Part shown: positions 8,501 through 15,390 of the stretch, piece by piece
Layout of the letters: every line of letters starts with the position of its first letter
Position numbering within the stretch: the stretch's first letter is position 1
The notes under the pieces: generated by a model
Seen by the model: only the letters and a program-made list of their open reading frames with translations
Database searches by the model: none
What the model was told of the DNA's origin: nothing
Made by a program: the position numbers and the translations under genes
Virus record (IMG/VR): IMGVR_UViG_3300025159_000005
Coordinates: 1-50,155 of that record
DNA from: a virus
DNA: 50,155 nt
Direction: 5' to 3' (one strand)

Positions 8501-10971
8501 TTGGCGAGGCCGCAGGGTCGCTCGACTCGCTTGGGCTGGCGAAGGGGGCATTTCAAGGGCCTGGCGTCGGACTTGCCAAATACCGCTACTTCATCGACCC
8601 AGTAGCGCGCCGGGCAGTCGAGGGGCTCGGACCGGAGTACGCTACGGCACAAGGCCGCGTCATGGACGCGCAGCTACACATCTTGCCTGAGTTAAGACGA
8701 CAGGCCATCGATGCCGCTGATGCGCTGGAGCGCCTTGAGGCCACCATCGATGACGAGCTTGAGACGACCTTGAACCTCATCGCAGGGCATACGACTTCGC
8801 AGCAAGGCGAGGCAATGGCCGAGCTTGCGTCGGTTCTGGACAACCCCAACAACAGCTGGCAGGGACTTTACAACAGCCTACGACTTAGCATGGCTGACCC
8901 CGCCATCGCGGCGAGGATGGCTACACGAGGTAGCGAAGAACGTCTGATTGACCTAGGCGATGTTGTTCTGCGTGGCGGAGAAAGAGGACGTCTCGTACGG
9001 ATTAACAAGCTCACCGCACAGGGAAAACGTTCGACGGTCTATCTTGGGCTCGACGCCGAGCAGAGGGTCCAGTCAGTCCGGTCGATATTCGATACCGCGA
9101 ATCAGGGTGTTGGCGCCATCACGGCCCCGTCCGCACAAGGCTTAGGTTGGGGACTAGAGCTGTTGAAGGCCCACTGGTACGATGAGGGGGTCGATTCGTT
9201 CGAGAAGGCGATGGCGCTCATAACCAAGCAGAACTTCACCCCTGACGGTGCGAAGCTGAACGTACGAGGCGCAAAGTGGTTGAAGGACGACCTCCTTCGT
9301 CTCGGCAGCGCGGCCAAGGAAAGCGCACAGCGCCAACTCGAAAAGACCACGCTACTTGAACGGCAGGCACTGGGCGAAATGAACAAGATAGTAACTCGTA
9401 TTCGTACCGAGTCGGCAAATCTAATGCCGGCCCTCGTTCCCGCAGAGAACGCGCTGAACATGACAGGAATGGAAAGGCTCGGCGTACCGGGCTTTGAAAA
9501 CTTTGCCATGCCCGCGTTCATGGCGCAGGAATTCAAGCAGGCGCTTGGGGGCTTCCCGCGCCTCAGCGAACCTCATCGCGCGTTCCGACGCTTCCACTCC
9601 TGGTGGAAGGAAATGGCTACGTGGCTGTGGCCAGGCTTCCACGTTCGCAACACAATGGGTGCCTGGTTCAACAACTGGCTCGGCGGAGTTGACTTCGACG
9701 ATTACGTCGCTACCGGTCGAGTGCGGCGCGCCGTACGCGAGATGATTCACCAGCCGGAAACCGAGTGGCGGTGGGCTAACACCAAGGTAGCCCTGAAGGA
9801 CCCGGAACTCGTCGGTCGGCTTCGCATGCATGGGACGGCGCGTCTTTACGGCGTGCCCATCGACGAGCTAACCTACGGGGACCTTGCCGCGCTAACGGAC
9901 GGGCTAGGCATGACAGCGAACAACGGGCGTGCATTTGCCGAGGCCCGTCTTAGCACAGAGGCCATTGAAGCCAGAGGCACCGGCCGGTTCGAGAACTTCA
10001 CGCCAACGGGGCTGTACATCAAGAGCATGCGTGGTGCCGGGACCGGCGTTGAAAACGTATTTCGCACCGCCAGCTTCATCCGAGGGCTAAAGGACTACGG
10101 CGACATCTTCGAGGCGCGCTCGTTCACGATGATGCGGCACGGCGACTACCACGACCTAACCGATACCGAGTACAAGTTTGTGCGTGACGTCATCCCCTTC
10201 TACAAGTGGATGCGCACCAACCTTCCCTTCCAGGTCCACCAGCTGTTGGAGAACCCCGGCAAGCTGCTAGCAACGGTCAAGGCGCAGCAGGCGTTGTTCA
10301 ACGCTCGCGGAGACGACTACGAGACGATGCTCTCCCGCATGCCTGAGTGGATGCGCCGGCAGTTCATCATCCCGGTCGGTGAGGATGACGCCTTCAAGGT
10401 CATCATGTTGGACCTGCCGATGGCCGACCTCTATATGGATTTCGGAGAGTTTGCCTCCAGCACCCTACCACTGGTCCGACCGTTCCTGGAGAGCTATATC
10501 TTCGAGAAGTCTGCCTTCTCGGGTGCTCCTATCGAAGGGCGTAAGATTCAGCTGGGCGGTGCCTTCTTGCCGGTTCAGAAGTTGATGAGCGCGGTTGGGA
10601 TGGCAGAGAAGGGCGCGGACGGCAAATACTACATCAGCGACAAGACGCAGAACATGCTGAGCATGTTCCCCACATTCTCACGCTTCCGCAACTGGATTTA
10701 CGAGGACCCGGACCGGGCTAAGCTAAGAGCTGGGTCCATCATGTCGGCCGGGCTAGGCCTGAGTCTGCGACCCATCGACCAAGACACGATGGCCGATGCC
10801 GAGCTCAACTTCTACTACGACCAGGTTCTGCCAGCGGTGACTTCGTTACGAGACATGGGCTACAAACTACCCACTATCGAGGATGTTCGAGACCTATACG
10901 GTACCACGAGCACCGTACTTGAGAGCGTAGGTATTAAACAAAGTCCACTCACAACGGTACCAACCCCCTAA
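5542..10971 (+). CDS. Giant internal virion / DNA-ejection protein (1809 aa)
   Basis: The largest gene of the genome, GTG start, SD GGAGG. The N-terminus has a disordered Pro/Ser segment, then hydrophobic amphipathic stretches (SIWDGIKEGFAGVVDIISRP, residues ~115-135) that could interact with membrane. The middle is helical with repeated Arg/Glu. Near residue 1360-1400 is FHVRNTMGAWFNNWLGGVD, and near residue 1540 is FVRDVIPFYKWMRTNLPFQ, motifs I associate with the largest core proteins of other short-tailed actinophages and marine podophages. No lytic transglycosylase or polymerase motif was recognised. It follows two smaller coiled-coil proteins, which supports a role as the main ejected protein that forms the channel through the envelope. 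Confidence 0.65.
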   Translation: MQLPSVGGLPPVASIPAPSFSPLFGMTDEEQGMLDMLPQLSGTPMTFGESPMTSGQLTLMQYTAARTGAAVGPNNDPREWTPEEAVAQTDRALARISAVNPELAQKLASERGRAEDPDGFLSSIWDGIKEGFAGVVDIISRPFHILPEVIMDWGKESVWKNVGDALSGRSSADFEDVLTEKLGMEKGILASALGFGMDLVLDPLNLVTLGAGGMAKRALGTTAAKTGIKQAIETGSVLSAGAFARNVADRIGVDLAEKGGLDQVVGAIFGATDVGKTLAEKAGSGVVGRIKAVLGRVHPDVQAGVAFEVVGKAEREALLGLTRLSDDIFRAATVQGWSRVSAEAAAQFGVDKKLFDGALRQMVKDGSGFIPKIGGPVSKAIYHEGRRAAGVLGGIRLRLPFPMFGVRLQTNALAFWPKWLDFQPARRFFAGLSGHTRAMRMVSKGAMSVDELRVLWEGGFSKLKEFAPATAKELAGGPFLHLGSALYPLSEMVGGITAHLAPSAKVVRGGGVGSLRSSDARRIAMHVETQLVDEMSTVLRPDGSRIPTEAVNRMFVTSFGLGRRVSKEEIEEVGRLVADYASVVPDRGVLSAADYWDSVIADHIKRFPKDLDTLAAYRNARGRAVQLEGQLTTRGVDALEAARVWRQISYQIKDTSLRYGQLPDALDDPAALADELRPDDAARLSAQSHPALRNRAFLPVDAEDFADGIGVWAVRDATETYSARGLHYTLGEDVATSPARLAETKIEGGVAVVENAQRLVGQEHAGRVLNPYIRDLTQKTAGAAGEATEIVDRVQILKDEWTELLRDYETTSGRSVETLLDTVEDPIVREIVKNEMNFEGKLGEIVTRELQLAGFDGLLEKTTAGDFLTVFMPTNGSVPVSRINPFAPHVAQTLGWSPRELTEEVRQAVRRAAQPRKPGATENVLRKLVRDTHGMGHVQAELHVRNTLAHEYGVTLAEGQRALVADPLKILQGELNRTAKRIKQKLLGEAAGSLDSLGLAKGAFQGPGVGLAKYRYFIDPVARRAVEGLGPEYATAQGRVMDAQLHILPELRRQAIDAADALERLEATIDDELETTLNLIAGHTTSQQGEAMAELASVLDNPNNSWQGLYNSLRLSMADPAIAARMATRGSEERLIDLGDVVLRGGERGRLVRINKLTAQGKRSTVYLGLDAEQRVQSVRSIFDTANQGVGAITAPSAQGLGWGLELLKAHWYDEGVDSFEKAMALITKQNFTPDGAKLNVRGAKWLKDDLLRLGSAAKESAQRQLEKTTLLERQALGEMNKIVTRIRTESANLMPALVPAENALNMTGMERLGVPGFENFAMPAFMAQEFKQALGGFPRLSEPHRAFRRFHSWWKEMATWLWPGFHVRNTMGAWFNNWLGGVDFDDYVATGRVRRAVREMIHQPETEWRWANTKVALKDPELVGRLRMHGTARLYGVPIDELTYGDLAALTDGLGMTANNGRAFAEARLSTEAIEARGTGRFENFTPTGLYIKSMRGAGTGVENVFRTASFIRGLKDYGDIFEARSFTMMRHGDYHDLTDTEYKFVRDVIPFYKWMRTNLPFQVHQLLENPGKLLATVKAQQALFNARGDDYETMLSRMPEWMRRQFIIPVGEDDAFKVIMLDLPMADLYMDFGEFASSTLPLVRPFLESYIFEKSAFSGAPIEGRKIQLGGAFLPVQKLMSAVGMAEKGADGKYYISDKTQNMLSMFPTFSRFRNWIYEDPDRAKLRAGSIMSAGLGLSLRPIDQDTMADAELNFYYDQVLPAVTSLRDMGYKLPTIEDVRDLYGTTSTVLESVGIKQSPLTTVPTP

Positions 10972-10981
10972 GGGAGGAGAT

Positions 10982-11551
10982 ATGAGACTGTTCGAGGTTA
11001 GCAAAAAGTATGGAATCACCTGCGGCAACCACACGGTAAGGCCGGCATCCGCCGCCACCTGCGGTGTCCTGCATCAAACCGGTGGGTCCACTGCGGAAGG
11101 GGCCGCCAGCTACCTTAGCACGCGCCCAGACGGTAGCGTTCACTGCATCGTCGACAACACGAAGGCATTCATGACCGCGCCCATTCGCAAAGCCGCTTGC
11201 GGCGTTCGAGATGTCAACTACTGGACTTGGCATGTCGAGCAGGCTGGTCCATTCAGCTGGAATATCAAGGACTGGAAGAAGAACGTTGCTACCATCCGCC
11301 GGGCTGCTTGGCACATGGCTAGGTTCCTAGTTCGCCAGGACCTGCCGCGACGGTTCCTCTCGACGACCGACCTTAACCAAGGGGCACGTCGCGGATGGAC
11401 AGTTCACTCCGCGCTGAGCTACTCGACCGTCTCGAGCTCGACTCACGTTGACCCTGTTCACTACCCGCTCCCACTGTTTAAGTTCTACCTGCGTCGATTC
11501 TACCGCCGATTCGAGCGTAATGGAGTGCCGCATCTTAAGGTGGTGAGCTAG
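10982..11551 (+). CDS. Endolysin: N-acetylmuramoyl-L-alanine amidase (Amidase_2 fold)
   Basis: Product of 189 aa, SD GGGAGGAG. It cleaves the amide between muramic acid and L-Ala in peptidoglycan. Visible family features are the first zinc ligand H31 in LHQTGG, the HVEQAG signature at 84-89 (the usual HIEQAG), H142 in the region equivalent to the family 'gHrd' ligand, and a D157-containing THVDPVHYP at the position of the C-terminal 'kxDPGxxfP' motif. The final ~30 residues are basic and aromatic and may bind the wall. There is no signal peptide, so export depends on a holin; two small membrane-protein genes follow with overlapping starts. Confidence 0.87.
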   Translation: MRLFEVSKKYGITCGNHTVRPASAATCGVLHQTGGSTAEGAASYLSTRPDGSVHCIVDNTKAFMTAPIRKAACGVRDVNYWTWHVEQAGPFSWNIKDWKKNVATIRRAAWHMARFLVRQDLPRRFLSTTDLNQGARRGWTVHSALSYSTVSSSTHVDPVHYPLPLFKFYLRRFYRRFERNGVPHLKVVS

Positions 11552-11754
11552 TGAACGGCCAAGAGCGAGACCGCTTGGATGTCATAGAAGGAAAGCTAGA
11601 CCTCCTCATCGTCAAGCTTGAATATGCCGAGAAGGTTAGTCAAGACCACGAGAGTCGTCTAAGAAGCGTCGAGAAGTGGAAGCTATCAATCCCCATCTCG
11701 ATGCTGCTAGTAGCTGCCACAGTTATTGGCGGCATCCTCAAGGGAGTAGTGTAA
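11551..11754 (+). CDS. XhlA-like holin-associated protein
   Basis: Product of 67 aa from a GTG that overlaps the endolysin stop by one base. Residues 1-45 form a charged coiled coil (RLDVIEGKLDLLIVKLEYAE) and residues ~47-66 are one membrane helix (IPISMLLVAATVIGGIL). This coil-then-helix design and length match the XhlA/haemolysin-like family that works with a holin and amidase in lysis. The family call rests on architecture and position beside the endolysin. Confidence 0.7.
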   Translation: MNGQERDRLDVIEGKLDLLIVKLEYAEKVSQDHESRLRSVEKWKLSIPISMLLVAATVIGGILKGVV

Positions 11755-11894
11755 TGGACTCAGGAAGTAGGAAGGTAGCGCTAGCGTCGCTGCTCGTAGG
11801 TGGCGCCGTCAGCTCAGGAGAGTTTGGCTGGGCCTTCGCAGCCTTCGCCGTGTACGTTGCGGCGAACGTCGTGATGAAGGTGCTCAGCCGCTAA
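11754..11894 (+). CDS. Small holin-like membrane protein (46 aa)
   Basis: An ORF of 46 aa starting at an ATG that shares its A with the preceding TAA. It is Ala/Val-rich with one or two short hydrophobic segments (VALASLLVGGAVSSG, then WAFAAFAVYVAANVVM), and ends in basic residues. As the last gene of the lysis cassette before a strong terminator, it is a likely holin or antiholin. Its small size makes function uncertain. Confidence 0.65.
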   Translation: MDSGSRKVALASLLVGGAVSSGEFGWAFAAFAVYVAANVVMKVLSR

Positions 11895-11921
11895 GCGTCG
11901 TCCGTTCCTCCCCGGACGGCA

Positions 11922-11961
11922 GAGAACCCCCGTCTCATAAGGACGGGGGTTCTCGCATTTT
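11922..11961 (+). terminator. Rho-independent terminator of the late unit
   Basis: A perfect 13-bp stem (GAGAACCCCCGTC at 11922-11934 with its complement at 11942-11954), a 7-nt loop and then GCATTTT. It ends the long rightward structural and lysis transcript. The leftward unit ends just beyond it at 11969, so the hairpin separates convergent transcripts. A weaker 6-bp hairpin lies just upstream at 11899-11918. Confidence 0.9.
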
Positions 11962-11968
11962 GGGGGTG

Positions 11969-12388
11969 TTACTGTTTAAACCACTCGCTGAAAACATGCA
12001 TCGTGACGGTGACCGCAGCTAGCTCGTTGCGCGGGTCGTTCCACCAGCGTGACCGGCCGCTAGGGTGAGGAAAGATGTACCACCAGTCGGTGAACGCGCG
12101 GTCGAGCGACAGGAACTCTTTATCGCCCTTTCCAAAAGCTGTTGCTACACGACGTCCAAGTAAAACGAAGAGGGTAGGAGCCATCTCAGAGTCTACGAGC
12201 AATACGCTCGAAGCCTCCTCGCGCGCTCGCGCTGCGGACCAGCGTTCGGGCCTCTCCTCGAAGAGGTTGACCCACGGGTACTCGACGTTACCGAGAAGCG
12301 TCCGAAGACGCTTCCCGGCTTTCGTCTCGTACGCCGCCTTACCGCGGACGTTGGGCGACTCACCGACGATAAGAACCGCACGGGTCAC
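11969..12388 (-). CDS. Uracil-DNA-glycosylase-superfamily-like protein
   Basis: Product of 139 aa, GTG start, overlapping the upstream stop by four bases (GTGA). Near the N-terminus is LIVGESPN (residues 6-13), which matches the UDG-superfamily motif A pattern of a hydrophobic strand then GE/Q-x-P. Near the C-terminus is HPSGRSRWWN (108-117), like the UDG motif B HPS loop that enters the minor groove. The spacing fits small phage UDG-like proteins. The usual catalytic Asp or Asn is not obvious beyond N13, so it may be a glycosylase, a DNA-binding relative or a UDG-inhibiting decoy. It is the last gene of the leftward unit. Confidence 0.6.
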   Translation of the reverse strand: MTRAVLIVGESPNVRGKAAYETKAGKRLRTLLGNVEYPWVNLFEERPERWSAARAREEASSVLLVDSEMAPTLFVLLGRRVATAFGKGDKEFLSLDRAFTDWWYIFPHPSGRSRWWNDPRNELAAVTVTMHVFSEWFKQ

Positions 12389-12765
12389 TTGAACGCCACC
12401 ACCTCACAGCCAACAAAGGTGTCGTGTGGGTCACCTGTACAGCGGTCGAAGCCAGCACCACCCTTAAGCAGCCCTGGCGCTGCGCCACTGCCCCAGTTGT
12501 TTAGGCGGTCATCGCCAGAGCCGCCGTAGACCTCATCACCAGGACCACCCTTGCCGGTCCAGATGGTGTCGTCGCCGCCGAGCCCAAAGACCACATCAGG
12601 TCCGCGGCCTCCGCGCAGCACATCGTCACCTTCCGTACCGAAGATAACGGATGGGCCGTTGCCATCCGGTGGCTGCAGGCCGACCGCCCGGTCAACCAAA
12701 CAGCCCACGCTAATGACGGCGATGCCGACTATCAGCGCTCGGGTTGCGATTCGTCTAATGTCCAT
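12385..12765 (-). CDS. Secreted RTX-type calcium-binding repeat protein
   Basis: Product of 126 aa with SD GAGGAGG. Residues 5-30 form a basic n-region and a hydrophobic segment (ALIVGIAVISVGC), a signal peptide or anchor; C22 could be a lipoprotein cysteine though the preceding Ser at -3 is atypical. Residues ~40-90 hold RTX nonapeptide-like repeats (GTEGDDVLRG, GGRGPDVVF, GLGGDDTIW, GGPGDEVYG, GGSGDDRLN), which bind calcium in a parallel beta-roll. The end (GGAGFDRC...VGC) is like actinobacterial RTX proteins with a C-terminal disulfide. A secreted Ca-binding protein is unusual in a phage leftward operon. Its role could be superinfection exclusion or envelope modification, which is speculation. 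Confidence 0.75.
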   Translation of the reverse strand: MDIRRIATRALIVGIAVISVGCLVDRAVGLQPPDGNGPSVIFGTEGDDVLRGGRGPDVVFGLGGDDTIWTGKGGPGDEVYGGSGDDRLNNWGSGAAPGLLKGGAGFDRCTGDPHDTFVGCEVVAFK

Positions 12766-13055
12766 GCGACCTCCTCTTTCGGTAGTTCAATTCCCTCGAA
12801 CCACCGCTTTTCAGACTTCCTCAGTTCCTTGAGGATAGTCCGCCTCATCTGTCGATTAGGCACGAACCCCGTCGGTTCGCGCTTTGGCATCATCAAAAGT
12901 TCCTTCGCCACCAGGTCCGCGACCCGGCGCCGAACCTGCCGTTCTGGCAGACCCATCAGTAATAGCCATTGAGGTTGCTGCAATAGCCACCGTTCCAGCT
13001 TATCGAGCAGCTCCTCAACTGCTAACTCAACCTCGGCATAAGTGTTAACCGGCAT
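12732..13055 (-). CDS. Hypothetical helical protein, possible winged-helix DNA-binding
   Basis: Product of 107 aa from the ATG at 13055; a longer ORF in this frame reaches 13262 but lies over the next gene. It overlaps its upstream neighbour by 11 bases and its downstream neighbour by 34. The middle has a helical, leucine-rich segment followed by LPERQVRRRVADLVAKELLM (residues ~38-58), which looks like a recognition helix of a small winged-helix domain. The tail is Lys/Glu-rich. No family is recognised. Confidence 0.65.
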   Translation of the reverse strand: MPVNTYAEVELAVEELLDKLERWLLQQPQWLLLMGLPERQVRRRVADLVAKELLMMPKREPTGFVPNRQMRRTILKELRKSEKRWFEGIELPKEEVAWTLDESQPER

Positions 13056-13560
13056 TTTCTGCCTCACAGCTCGCTGCCAGAATGAACCACTCAACAGGGC
13101 TCGGGTGACCCTTGATGCCGGCTTCCTTGAGCTTCCGGACAACAACGCCGGCGACTGGGACATCGTGCGGAGCAGTCGCCGTTGCCTCCTCGAGCTTAAA
13201 ATCAATAACAGCTCCCGCAGACCTCGGCGATAGGGCTGTCCCGTACGCGAGATAGAACTCACAACGCGGGTATCGAGCTCTATACGCAGCGTGTAACGCG
13301 TTACCTGCTTTTACACCATCGGTTTTAATGGCGTCTATTTCCAAAGTGACTTCCTCCCGCAGCTCTCTTGCGCTCGGAAATTTGTCAGAGCCGCGGGGCT
13401 CTGGAGCGGAAGCTAACGGTGGCGAGGGCTGATGACTCGTCGAGTCTCGCGCAAGCTGGACGCCGCCCCAGATGGTCGCAGCGAAGAGCAAGATGCCGAT
13501 GATGAAAGCAGCTATTCGTCTCGTGTGCGGGTTCCAAGCACTGTCATAGGTGCCACTCAC
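13045..13560 (-). CDS. Single-pass membrane protein of unknown function
   Basis: Product of 171 aa from a GTG with an AGGGAGAG SD. Residues 16-36 are a membrane helix (IAAFIIGILLFAATIWGGVQ) after a short cytoplasmic N-terminus with two Arg. A Pro/Ser-rich linker follows, then a ~110-residue extracytoplasmic domain that ends in a cluster of Ala and Cys. No catalytic motif is recognised. It heads the two-gene overlap with the 107-aa protein. Confidence 0.7.
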   Translation of the reverse strand: MSGTYDSAWNPHTRRIAAFIIGILLFAATIWGGVQLARDSTSHQPSPPLASAPEPRGSDKFPSARELREEVTLEIDAIKTDGVKAGNALHAAYRARYPRCEFYLAYGTALSPRSAGAVIDFKLEEATATAPHDVPVAGVVVRKLKEAGIKGHPSPVEWFILAASCEAENAG

Positions 13561-13584
13561 TCTTACTCTCCCTACTCTTCTGGG

Positions 13585-13836
13585 TTAGTAGACATCGCCA
13601 TTCTCCTCAGCCTTCCGGTCTTCGTACGGCGCAATTCGCCTACGATACAGCTCATAGCCGACCGCCGACAGGACGCCAAGAACTTCGTTATACGCGTCAT
13701 AGCTTTCGGCGAAGCTATCAGCCTGGTTTACGTAGTCGATAACCACCTTCGTCAATACGTAGTTGAGCTGCCCTGGCGTGTGGGGTTTGTGGCCCGCGGC
13801 GATATCAGCCCGTTGCTCTGAATGAATGTACGGCAC
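13585..13836 (-). CDS. DUF6899-like conserved phage protein
   Basis: Product of 83 aa from the GTG at 13836, chosen because GAGGAGGGG lies eight bases upstream and the stop of the preceding tiny gene overlaps it by one base. It has the layout VPYIxxExR..., GQLNYVLTKVVIDYV, an N-x-x-x-GVL segment, and the ending YRRRIAPYEDRKAEENGDVY. I recognise this as a common phage protein with the NGDVY C-terminus; its function is unknown. Confidence 0.85.
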   Translation of the reverse strand: MPYIHSEQRADIAAGHKPHTPGQLNYVLTKVVIDYVNQADSFAESYDAYNEVLGVLSAVGYELYRRRIAPYEDRKAEENGDVY

Positions 13837-13943
13837 TAGTCGCCCCTCCTCTCGTCCCATCTCTCAAATAGCCTGCCGACGGTGAAGCCGACCTGAAACG
13901 CGCCCATCATCAAGGCGATTGCGACAATGAGCGGAATGTTCAC
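13836..13943 (-). CDS. 35-aa membrane peptide
   Basis: A 35-aa ORF with a GTG start and an excellent SD (GAGGAGAG, seven bases upstream). The N-terminal two-thirds is a membrane helix (PLIVAIALMMGAFQVGF) and the C-terminus is charged (RLFERWDERRGD). Its ends overlap the genes on both sides by 1 and 4 bases, which supports its being translated. Function unknown. Confidence 0.65.
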   Translation of the reverse strand: MNIPLIVAIALMMGAFQVGFTVGRLFERWDERRGD

Positions 13944-14200
13944 TTTCTCTCCTCCTCTTGGGTGATTGCTTCGCGCCGATGCCATGTACGGTGTATGTCA
14001 TCATGGAGCCGCCCACATTCAGCCTCGTTCCGACACTCAGGCTGTCCCTCGTCTTGGGCCTCTCTAAAGGCCCCCTCTAGCTTCTCTAGGCGTTGGAGGA
14101 GGGCGTCCAGGGCTAGGTCGAAGTCCTGTCCTGCTCTCTCGCCATAGCGCGTGACTATTGCTCCTCGCCATCGACGTAGGCTTCTGACCTCCGCACTCAT
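13940..14200 (-). CDS. Hypothetical His/Cys-containing helical protein
   Basis: Product of 86 aa from the ATG at 14200 (MSAEVRSL), preceded by GGAGAGG. It is helical with high Arg and Glu. Near the C-terminus is a possible metal site with CRNEAECGRLHDDIH and then HRR. It overlaps the downstream 35-aa gene by four bases. No family recognised. Confidence 0.65.
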   Translation of the reverse strand: MSAEVRSLRRWRGAIVTRYGERAGQDFDLALDALLQRLEKLEGAFREAQDEGQPECRNEAECGRLHDDIHRTWHRREAITQEEERK

Positions 14201-14397
14201 TTCCTCTCCTCCCACGACAAGCAATCTCTAGTCATCTTCGCCATCTCTTTATCTTGCTCCTGGTAACGCCGCGGTAGTCTCCACTCGCGTAGGTCAAAAA
14301 CTTCCGAGACTGGCCGTCTCCTGCGCCGCCGCCGCTTGGGCCGTACGCTCTTAGTCTCTGATAGGCAGTAACCAAAGCCAACTTCGGGGTCATTCAA
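14197..14397 (-). CDS. Small Arg-rich protein
   Basis: Product of 66 aa. Residues 19-28 include a run of Arg (PKRRRRRRRR), which may bind nucleic acid, followed by a mixed charged C-terminal helix. It overlaps the dNMP-kinase-like gene by eight bases and the next gene by four. No family recognised. Confidence 0.55.
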   Translation of the reverse strand: MNDPEVGFGYCLSETKSVRPKRRRRRRRPVSEVFDLREWRLPRRYQEQDKEMAKMTRDCLSWEERK

Positions 14398-14989
14398 CGT
14401 GTTTTCCCTTCATCTTATCATCGACCGCGGCATGAAGTTCGTCGACGTTGCGAGCCATCAAGATTTCGGCAACCGGTAGGTCCTTTAGGTAGCGCTCACT
14501 CGGATGGTCAGTGCCGATACCGTTGTCGTAGAAGGTCCAATCCTCGTTGTAGCGCTCGACTGCCCACACCTCGCCATGAGACCGCAAGACATATTCAGCT
14601 TCGTTTGGAAACCTTACGTCAGTGATGACAACATTCTCACCACGTAACCAACTACTACGGTAGTCGTCGTCAAGAGCACGCACCCAGCTATCTTCACCAA
14701 GAATATTTCGGACAGCTTCGGTGCCTAGTACTTGGAGAAAGCGACGCACTTCGTTGTGCGTCTTTGCGCCCTCCCACCCTTCTAACTCAACAAGGTCCGA
14801 TAACCGAAGAGAGACCCGCTGAAGAGAGACCCGGTCCGGGTCATTGAACAATATATATGGGTCGAGCACGAACGCCATTTCCTTCAACGCATCCGCGAAT
14901 GCTAGTCTCACAAAGTCATACTTTTCCACGAGGTAGTTTCCTGCCGTGTCCTTCCCATGCTGCGCGTAACCAGTCAGCCCGATAAGCAT
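14390..14989 (-). CDS. Deoxynucleoside monophosphate kinase
   Basis: Product of 199 aa. The P-loop GYAQHGKDT (residues 7-15) follows a hydrophobic strand, as in phage dNMP kinases related to T4 gp1. Other family features are the AFADALKEMAF segment at ~31-41, VLGTEAVRNILGEDSWVRAL at ~89-108, and VVITDVRFPNEAEYV at ~121-135, where the DVRFPNE motif is diagnostic. It phosphorylates dNMPs to dNDPs to feed replication. Its operon also holds a deoxyribosyltransferase-like gene and the helicase. Confidence 0.9.
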   Translation of the reverse strand: MLIGLTGYAQHGKDTAGNYLVEKYDFVRLAFADALKEMAFVLDPYILFNDPDRVSLQRVSLRLSDLVELEGWEGAKTHNEVRRFLQVLGTEAVRNILGEDSWVRALDDDYRSSWLRGENVVITDVRFPNEAEYVLRSHGEVWAVERYNEDWTFYDNGIGTDHPSERYLKDLPVAEILMARNVDELHAAVDDKMKGKHVE

Positions 14990-15390
14990 TAGTCTCTAAC
15001 CCCCGTTAATCCGCGTATCTGCGCGTACTCTAACAGTTCATCATAGCTATACTCGTAGAAGACTGGAATACCCAACTCAGTGGCTTTAGCAACTTCAAGG
15101 TCAGCACCTTTAGACTCGCCGGTGAGCCGGAACACGGCCTCGCTGGCTGCGACCCACTCAAGGTCCCACTCCAAGTATCCATTCCAACTGATAGCTTCTG
15201 TATTATTACCAGTACCATCATCCCACGCAAACATATAGCCGTCAAAATGTGGAATGTAGGGCGCGAAGCCGTCATGTACCAGTCTTCGTCCCCACTTAAT
15301 AGCACGAACAATATTGTCGAATACATCGCCCTTAGAAATCGGGCCGGCGACGTAGACCCTAAGTCTGCGTCGCTCGAACAACTCGTTCAT
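14989..15390 (-). CDS. Nucleoside 2-deoxyribosyltransferase-like protein
   Basis: Product of 133 aa, with its stop codon overlapping the kinase start. VYVAGPISKGD (residues 12-22) is the family nucleotide-binding motif and PYIPHFDGYMF supplies the His/Asp-rich central loop. Residues ~76-110 (DLEWVAASEAVFRLTGESKGADLEVAKATELGIPVF) match the D-x-v-x-R-L-xGxSxGAdxE signature, where the Glu is the catalytic nucleophile in related enzymes. It probably acts in nucleotide salvage or modification alongside the dNMP kinase. The substrate cannot be inferred. Confidence 0.8.
   Translation of the reverse strand: MNELFERRRLRVYVAGPISKGDVFDNIVRAIKWGRRLVHDGFAPYIPHFDGYMFAWDDGTGNNTEAISWNGYLEWDLEWVAASEAVFRLTGESKGADLEVAKATELGIPVFYEYSYDELLEYAQIRGLTGVRD

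Noticed and set aside
12732-13262. Long 176-aa leftward ORF
   Set aside because: Its N-terminal part lies wholly inside the 13045-13560 gene; the start at 13055 fits spacing and overlap better.
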